Assembly (NCBI GenBank): GCA_023267315.1
Contig: JAHFNN010000012.1
Span: 1 to 16,652, forward strand
DNA: 16,652 nt
DNA from: Candidatus Nomurabacteria bacterium
Lineage (GTDB): Bacteria; Patescibacteriota; Minisyncoccia; Phycocordibacterales; UBA9973
Direction of reading: 5' to 3'
Shown in pieces: positions 13,983 to 16,652 of this stretch. The position numbers were made by a program, and so were the translations under genes. Each line of letters begins with the position of its first letter. Position 1 is the stretch's first letter. A model generated the notes under the pieces. That model worked only from the letters and a program-made list of their open reading frames with translations, had not been told where the DNA came from and made no database searches.

Positions 13983-14441
13983 ATGGTAATAGTAACAAGA
14001 AAAGTAACGCTAAAAGAATTACTGTCTTTAAAGATACGTACATTCTTTTTTGTAATCGTATCAAACATTGGTAAGGGTCTTTCTGCCGCAAAGAAACTGG
14101 AAGATTGGAATCAAAAAGCTATGTTTGAGTTTGACTCAAAAATGCTCGAAGAATTCATTTACACTCCAGACGGTACGAAAGGGTACTTCATGCCTGGTGA
14201 AGGTCGTATTCAAATCAACAACCAAGTATATGCGGTTGTAGGTGTTGAATTTCGTCCTTCACATGAAGATGATACCGATCATTCCCATTGGGTGTATCTA
14301 CGAGTTAAATATCGTGGAACTACCGGTGATGGAAAAGATTTGCAACATCTTGGAGCAGAAAAACAGGGAGATATTTTTTATATCCCTATCCTGCCAACCG
14401 ATGTTGATATCATGGTCGAACATAATCGACCTGAAGAATAA
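13983..14441 (+). CDS. Unrecognised 152-aa protein
   Basis: I do not recognise this family. The N-terminal 1-35 is basic and moderately hydrophobic (SLKIRTFFFVIVSNIGKGLS at 15-34), perhaps an amphipathic or membrane-touching helix. The rest is soluble and acidic: KLEDWNQKAMFEFDSKMLEE (38-57), YFMPGEGRIQINNQVYAVVG (68-87), a His/Asp-rich HEDDTDHSHW (94-103) that could bind metal, and a beta-rich end with GDIFYIPILPTDVDIMVEH (129-147). Codon use looks like that of the neighbouring housekeeping genes. ATG 13983 has no Shine-Dalgarno site; later in-frame ATGs (for example 14121) would drop the basic region. The strong promoter and structured leader suggest high or regulated expression. A terminator follows. 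Confidence 0.75.
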   Translation: MVIVTRKVTLKELLSLKIRTFFFVIVSNIGKGLSAAKKLEDWNQKAMFEFDSKMLEEFIYTPDGTKGYFMPGEGRIQINNQVYAVVGVEFRPSHEDDTDHSHWVYLRVKYRGTTGDGKDLQHLGAEKQGDIFYIPILPTDVDIMVEHNRPEE

Positions 14442-14467
14442 ATTACAAAAAGTAGCAATTCATTGAT

Positions 14468-14499
14468 AGGCAGCTGGAGTAATCCCGCTGCCTGTTTTT
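14468..14499 (+). terminator. Terminator after the unknown gene
   Basis: AGGCAGC (14468-14474) pairs perfectly with GCTGCCT (14487-14493), with a 12-nt loop that can pair further, followed by GTTTTT (14494-14499). The T tract overlaps the stop codon of the convergent minus-strand gene. On the minus strand no T run follows the hairpin, so it mainly serves the plus strand. Confidence 0.88.
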
Positions 14500-15046
14500 A
14501 TTTTCCAAACAATTTCAAAAATGATTTTTCGGTGGCTTCGTCGAGTGTATCGGTGACGATGATCATGAGTTCGGTTGAAAGACCGAGGTCTTTTTTTATA
14601 TTTCCAAAAAAGTGTTCGAATGGATACGGAGAAATCCAGACCGAATTCTTGGCAGCTACAAAGCCCGCCTTTTTCAAGAGGTAGCGCAGTGCTTCGCGCT
14701 CGCTTTTTCGATCTTCAGGAAGATCAAGGAGAATCATGCGCCACTTGCCATCCCAATGCTTGGCTATTGGCATCTCTGTTGAAGAGAGTTCATTGCGATA
14801 GAGCTGTTGTCGGCCTTCTGGGGTGATACGCATGAATTCACCCTGGTCAGAGGGGATAAGCTCAGCCAATCCGCCTTCCACCATGTTTTTAATGGAGCGG
14901 GAAAGGGCATAGACGGCCTTTGAATCGGTCTCCTTTGACTTTGTCCCAGCCTTCAAATCCTCTACAGAAACGGCCTTTTTACGGCCTAAAAGCTTCAAAA
15001 TACGCTTCTGGGGACTATTTTTAGGTGAATCACTTGACATGGACAT
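14498..15046 (-). CDS. PaaX/Cas2-like winged-helix transcriptional regulator
   Basis: 182 residues on the minus strand. The N-terminal half (about 10-88) reads like a winged-helix DNA-binding domain: KRILKLLGRKKAVSVEDLKA (14-33), VYALSRSIKNMVEGGLAEL (45-63), MRITPEGRQQLYR (72-84). The C-terminal half (about 96-182) opens with HWDGKWRMILLDLPEDRKSE (97-116) and contains GFVAAKNSVWISPYPFE (128-144), the ferredoxin-like Cas2-type domain found in PaaX repressors and abundant in Parcubacteria. Such proteins are often mis-annotated as Cas2; no CRISPR repeats or cas genes occur here. It is the only minus-strand gene in the window, convergent with the unknown gene and divergent from the AT-rich pair. 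Its start region overlaps a plus-strand promoter, which would allow cross-regulation. The ligand and target are unknown. Confidence 0.82.
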   Translation of the reverse strand: MSMSSDSPKNSPQKRILKLLGRKKAVSVEDLKAGTKSKETDSKAVYALSRSIKNMVEGGLAELIPSDQGEFMRITPEGRQQLYRNELSSTEMPIAKHWDGKWRMILLDLPEDRKSEREALRYLLKKAGFVAAKNSVWISPYPFEHFFGNIKKDLGLSTELMIIVTDTLDEATEKSFLKLFGK

Positions 15047-15063
15047 AGTATATAAAATATAAT
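15034..15063 (+). promoter_or_regulatory. Plus-strand promoter P1 (TTGACA - 18 bp - TATAAT)
   Basis: A perfect -35 (15034-15039) and a perfect -10 (15058-15063) with an 18-bp spacer. The -35 lies inside the first codons of the minus-strand PaaX-like gene. The start at about 15070 gives a leader of about 58 nt to the ATG at 15128. Confidence 0.7.
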
Positions 15064-15110
15064 GGTTTTGACAAGTTTTCTGCGGTCGCGGAATTCTTGT
15101 TTAAATTACT

Positions 15111-15118
15111 ATTATAAT
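15111..15118. promoter_or_regulatory. Symmetric -10 element serving both directions (P2)
   Basis: ATTATAAT reads TATAAT on the plus strand (15113-15118, 9 nt before the ATG at 15128, near-leaderless) and TATAAT on the minus strand (15116-15111, about 58 nt leader to the PaaX-like start). No good -35 is seen for either, so this is tentative. Confidence 0.4.
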
Positions 15119-15127
15119 TTAAACTTT

Positions 15128-15379
15128 ATGGAAATAGTAAATTTTTGCATAGGAATTACTGCTATCGTAGTTGCTATACATTTTGGGAAAAAACAAACTA
15201 AACTTGCTCTTGAACAAATTAAAATCACTGAAGAACAAAATAAAATTAATAAGGCGGTGAAAGATATTGAAATAAAAATAGAGCAAAGTAACCAAATAAA
15301 GAAAGTTGGGATTATGGATATGAATATGGGTCCGCATTCAAAAATTGAGAATGCAACAATTACAAATTTTGAAAAATAA
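15128..15379 (+). CDS. Small membrane-anchored coiled-coil protein, unknown
   Basis: 83 residues. One N-terminal membrane helix (2-19, EIVNFCIGITAIVVAIHF), then a charged Gln/Glu/Lys-rich helix (20-58) that looks like a coiled coil, and a short Met/Asn-rich tail. The start at 15128 is chosen over an upstream in-frame ATG (15062) because TATAAT lies 9 nt before it and the extra 22 residues look non-coding. About 26% GC, well below the surrounding genes, suggests recent acquisition or weak selection. The nearby second AT-rich gene is probably co-transcribed (15-nt gap). Family not recognised; it could be a small phage- or element-derived accessory protein. Confidence 0.6.
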   Translation: MEIVNFCIGITAIVVAIHFGKKQTKLALEQIKITEEQNKINKAVKDIEIKIEQSNQIKKVGIMDMNMGPHSKIENATITNFEK

Positions 15380-15394
15380 AATAATTTATAAAAA

Positions 15395-15829
15395 ATGAAT
15401 CATATTAAAAACAATAATCTTATTGGTATAGCTGTAATAATAGTCGCACTCACTGTTGGTTATTATTTTGGAGTTTTTCTTCCTAAAGAGAAAATTGCTC
15501 AAAGTTTAGCAATTAACCAATCTAAATGTCTGCAATTAGAAAAGGACGTTGTAGGTGGTTGGAAAAAAGATAGTCCTGAGGATTTTATTTCTGGTTCGAA
15601 TCATTACAATACTAAATTAAACAAGTGTATTGTAGAGGTTTTTAGTAGAGGAACTAGTTCAACTTTAGTATCAATTCTTGACGCAGTAGAAGATGCAAAT
15701 TTAGCAAGTTGTATTACTACTGATAATGATCTTAAAAATAAACAACCCCCGTATTGCTATACAGGTGATAATAATGATATTACAAAAAGTCAGTTTGATA
15801 AACTTGAAAAACAGTATTTATCACAATAA
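15395..15829 (+). CDS. Membrane-anchored extracytoplasmic protein with conserved-looking cysteines, unknown
   Basis: 144 residues. A signal anchor (9-30, LIGIAVIIVALTVGYYFGVFL) precedes an outside domain with four cysteines (in SKCLQLEK, LNKCIVEV, ASCITTD and PYCYTG), which could form two disulfides. VVGGWKKDSPEDFISGSNHY (52-71) and STLVSILDAVEDANLASC (89-106) are the most distinctive parts. No lipobox is evident. Family not recognised, although short proteins of this layout are common in Parcubacteria. About 30% GC and AT-ending codons match the preceding small gene rather than dnaK. No Shine-Dalgarno site. Confidence 0.7.
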   Translation: MNHIKNNNLIGIAVIIVALTVGYYFGVFLPKEKIAQSLAINQSKCLQLEKDVVGGWKKDSPEDFISGSNHYNTKLNKCIVEVFSRGTSSTLVSILDAVEDANLASCITTDNDLKNKQPPYCYTGDNNDITKSQFDKLEKQYLSQ

Positions 15830-15847
15830 AAATTATTAATTTAATAA

Positions 15848-15872
15848 GCCGTCTACGCTAGTAAGCTACGGC
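15848..15872 (+). repeat. REP-like stem-loop just upstream of dnaK
   Basis: GCCGT (15848-15852) pairs with ACGGC (15868-15872), and GCT (15857-15859) with AGC (15864-15866) around an AGTA loop. It is a GC-rich island in AT-rich surroundings. The motif resembles short dispersed repeats I recall from CPR genomes; there is only one copy here, so repeat status is unproven. Confidence 0.3.
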
Positions 15873-15889
15873 GAGCCAAAGAAAAACAT

Positions 15890-16652
15890 ATGTCAAAAAT
15901 AATCGGTATAGATTTAGGTACAACAAATTCGGCAGTCGCAATCATTGAAGGCGGTCAGCCGAAAATTATAGAAAATAGTGAAGGTATGCGTACAACGCCA
16001 TCTATTGTGGCTCTTTCCAAAACTGGTGAGCGTCTTGTGGGTGTCGTTGCAAAGCGTCAAAGCATTACGAATCCGAAGAATACGATCTATCAGATCAAGC
16101 GATTCATTGGGCATAATTTCGACGAAGCGGATGTGCAGAAAGATATTAAGTCAGTGCCATTCGATGTGCGAAAGTCTGCAAACGGCGGAATCGAAGTGAA
16201 ATTCGGTGAAGAGTGGAAGCGTCCAGAAGAAATGTCCGCGATGATTCTTCAGAAGATTAAGCAAGATGTGGAAGCACGTTTGGGTGAGACCATTACGGAA
16301 GCAGTCATTACTGTGCCTGCATACTTCAACGACTCACAACGCCAAGCAACAAAGGACGCAGGTAAGATTGCAGGGCTCAATGTCATGCGTATCATCAATG
16401 AGCCGACCGCTGCCGCGCTCGCATACGGATTCAACAAAAACAAAAATGAAAAGATTGCCGTCTTCGACTTCGGTGGAGGAACATTCGATGTGTCTATTCT
16501 TGAAGTCGGTGATGATGTCATCGAAGTGAAGTCTACTGATGGTGACTCTCACTTGGGCGGTAAAGATATTGACCAGAAGATCATGAATTGGATTGCCGAA
16601 GGATTTCAGAAAGAAAATGGTATTGATCTTAGAAAAGATGCGCTTGCTCGTC
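15890..16652 (+). CDS. dnaK: Chaperone protein DnaK (Hsp70), 3' end beyond window
   Basis: 254 residues of the nucleotide-binding domain are present before the window ends in frame. All ATPase signatures are intact: IGIDLGTTNS (5-14, phosphate 1), VPAYFNDSQRQATKDAG (142-158), RIINEPTAAALAYG (167-180) and VFDFGGGTFDVSILEVG (191-207, phosphate 2), then DGDSHLGGKDID (217-228). The substrate-binding domain lies outside. The ATG at 15890 begins the canonical MSKIIGIDLG. No CIRCE element is seen; a possible -35 TTGAAA lies at 15804 within the preceding gene but without a good -10. grpE, its exchange factor, is about 2 kb upstream. GC returns to about 43% here. Confidence 0.98.
   Translation, partial: MSKIIGIDLGTTNSAVAIIEGGQPKIIENSEGMRTTPSIVALSKTGERLVGVVAKRQSITNPKNTIYQIKRFIGHNFDEADVQKDIKSVPFDVRKSANGGIEVKFGEEWKRPEEMSAMILQKIKQDVEARLGETITEAVITVPAYFNDSQRQATKDAGKIAGLNVMRIINEPTAAALAYGFNKNKNEKIAVFDFGGGTFDVSILEVGDDVIEVKSTDGDSHLGGKDIDQKIMNWIAEGFQKENGIDLRKDALAR

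Noticed and set aside
14498..15046. Cas2 and a CRISPR system
   Set aside because: The Cas2-like domain is fused to a winged helix as in PaaX; no repeats, cas1 or other cas genes occur in the window.
15062..15127. Longer start for the 83-aa membrane protein
   Set aside because: The extra 22 residues cover the promoter region and look non-coding; the membrane helix begins right after the ATG at 15128.

Overview
This 16.65 kb window looks like a chromosomal segment of a Candidate Phyla Radiation (Patescibacteria) bacterium, most likely of the Parcubacteria group. The inference rests on an unusually short alanyl-tRNA synthetase, short L13 and variant S4 proteins, an actin-like ATPase paired with a baseplate-J-like membrane protein, a PaaX/Cas2-like regulator, very tight gene packing and very few Shine-Dalgarno sites. 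Estimated GC is about 40%. The standard bacterial code fits: no gene needs UGA read as an amino acid, and none of the 22 visible stop codons is TGA. No taxonomic marker search could be run.

Layout from the left. At 3-3843 four co-directional genes are packed head to tail: the 3' part of a large CPR-type conserved protein cut by the window edge, mltG (peptidoglycan terminase), a DnaQ-like DEDDh exonuclease and mnmA (tRNA 2-thiouridylase). At 3895-4389 lies a short MgtC-family membrane protein, followed by a clean terminator. At 4442-6271 is a compact alaS whose central third has codon usage unlike its two ends. At 6354-8929 is a two-gene unit: an FtsA/PilM-like ASKHA ATPase and a single-pass membrane protein with a baseplate-J-like exterior.

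At 8973-13153 lies a translation/transcription cluster in alpha-operon order: infA, rpmJ (36 codons), rpsM, rpsK, rpsD, rpoA, rplQ, rplM, rpsI, ended by a strong terminator. infA has its own promoter. rpmJ has a second promoter and a leader that can fold into two mutually exclusive hairpins, one of which hides the best Shine-Dalgarno site seen in the window.

At 13230-16652 grpE and dnaK (cut by the right edge) flank about 2 kb of accessory genes: an unrecognised 152-aa protein behind a strong promoter and a 120-nt structured leader, a PaaX/Cas2-like regulator on the minus strand, and two AT-rich small membrane-anchored proteins.

Several promoters place the -10 box exactly 7 bp, or only slightly more, before the ATG, which predicts leaderless or near-leaderless mRNAs. 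Together with terminators that run straight into the next promoter, this suggests a genome compacted at the level of its regulatory signals. The best candidates for undescribed biology are the ASKHA/baseplate-J pair, the rpmJ leader switch, and the structured leader plus unknown gene at 13824-14441.
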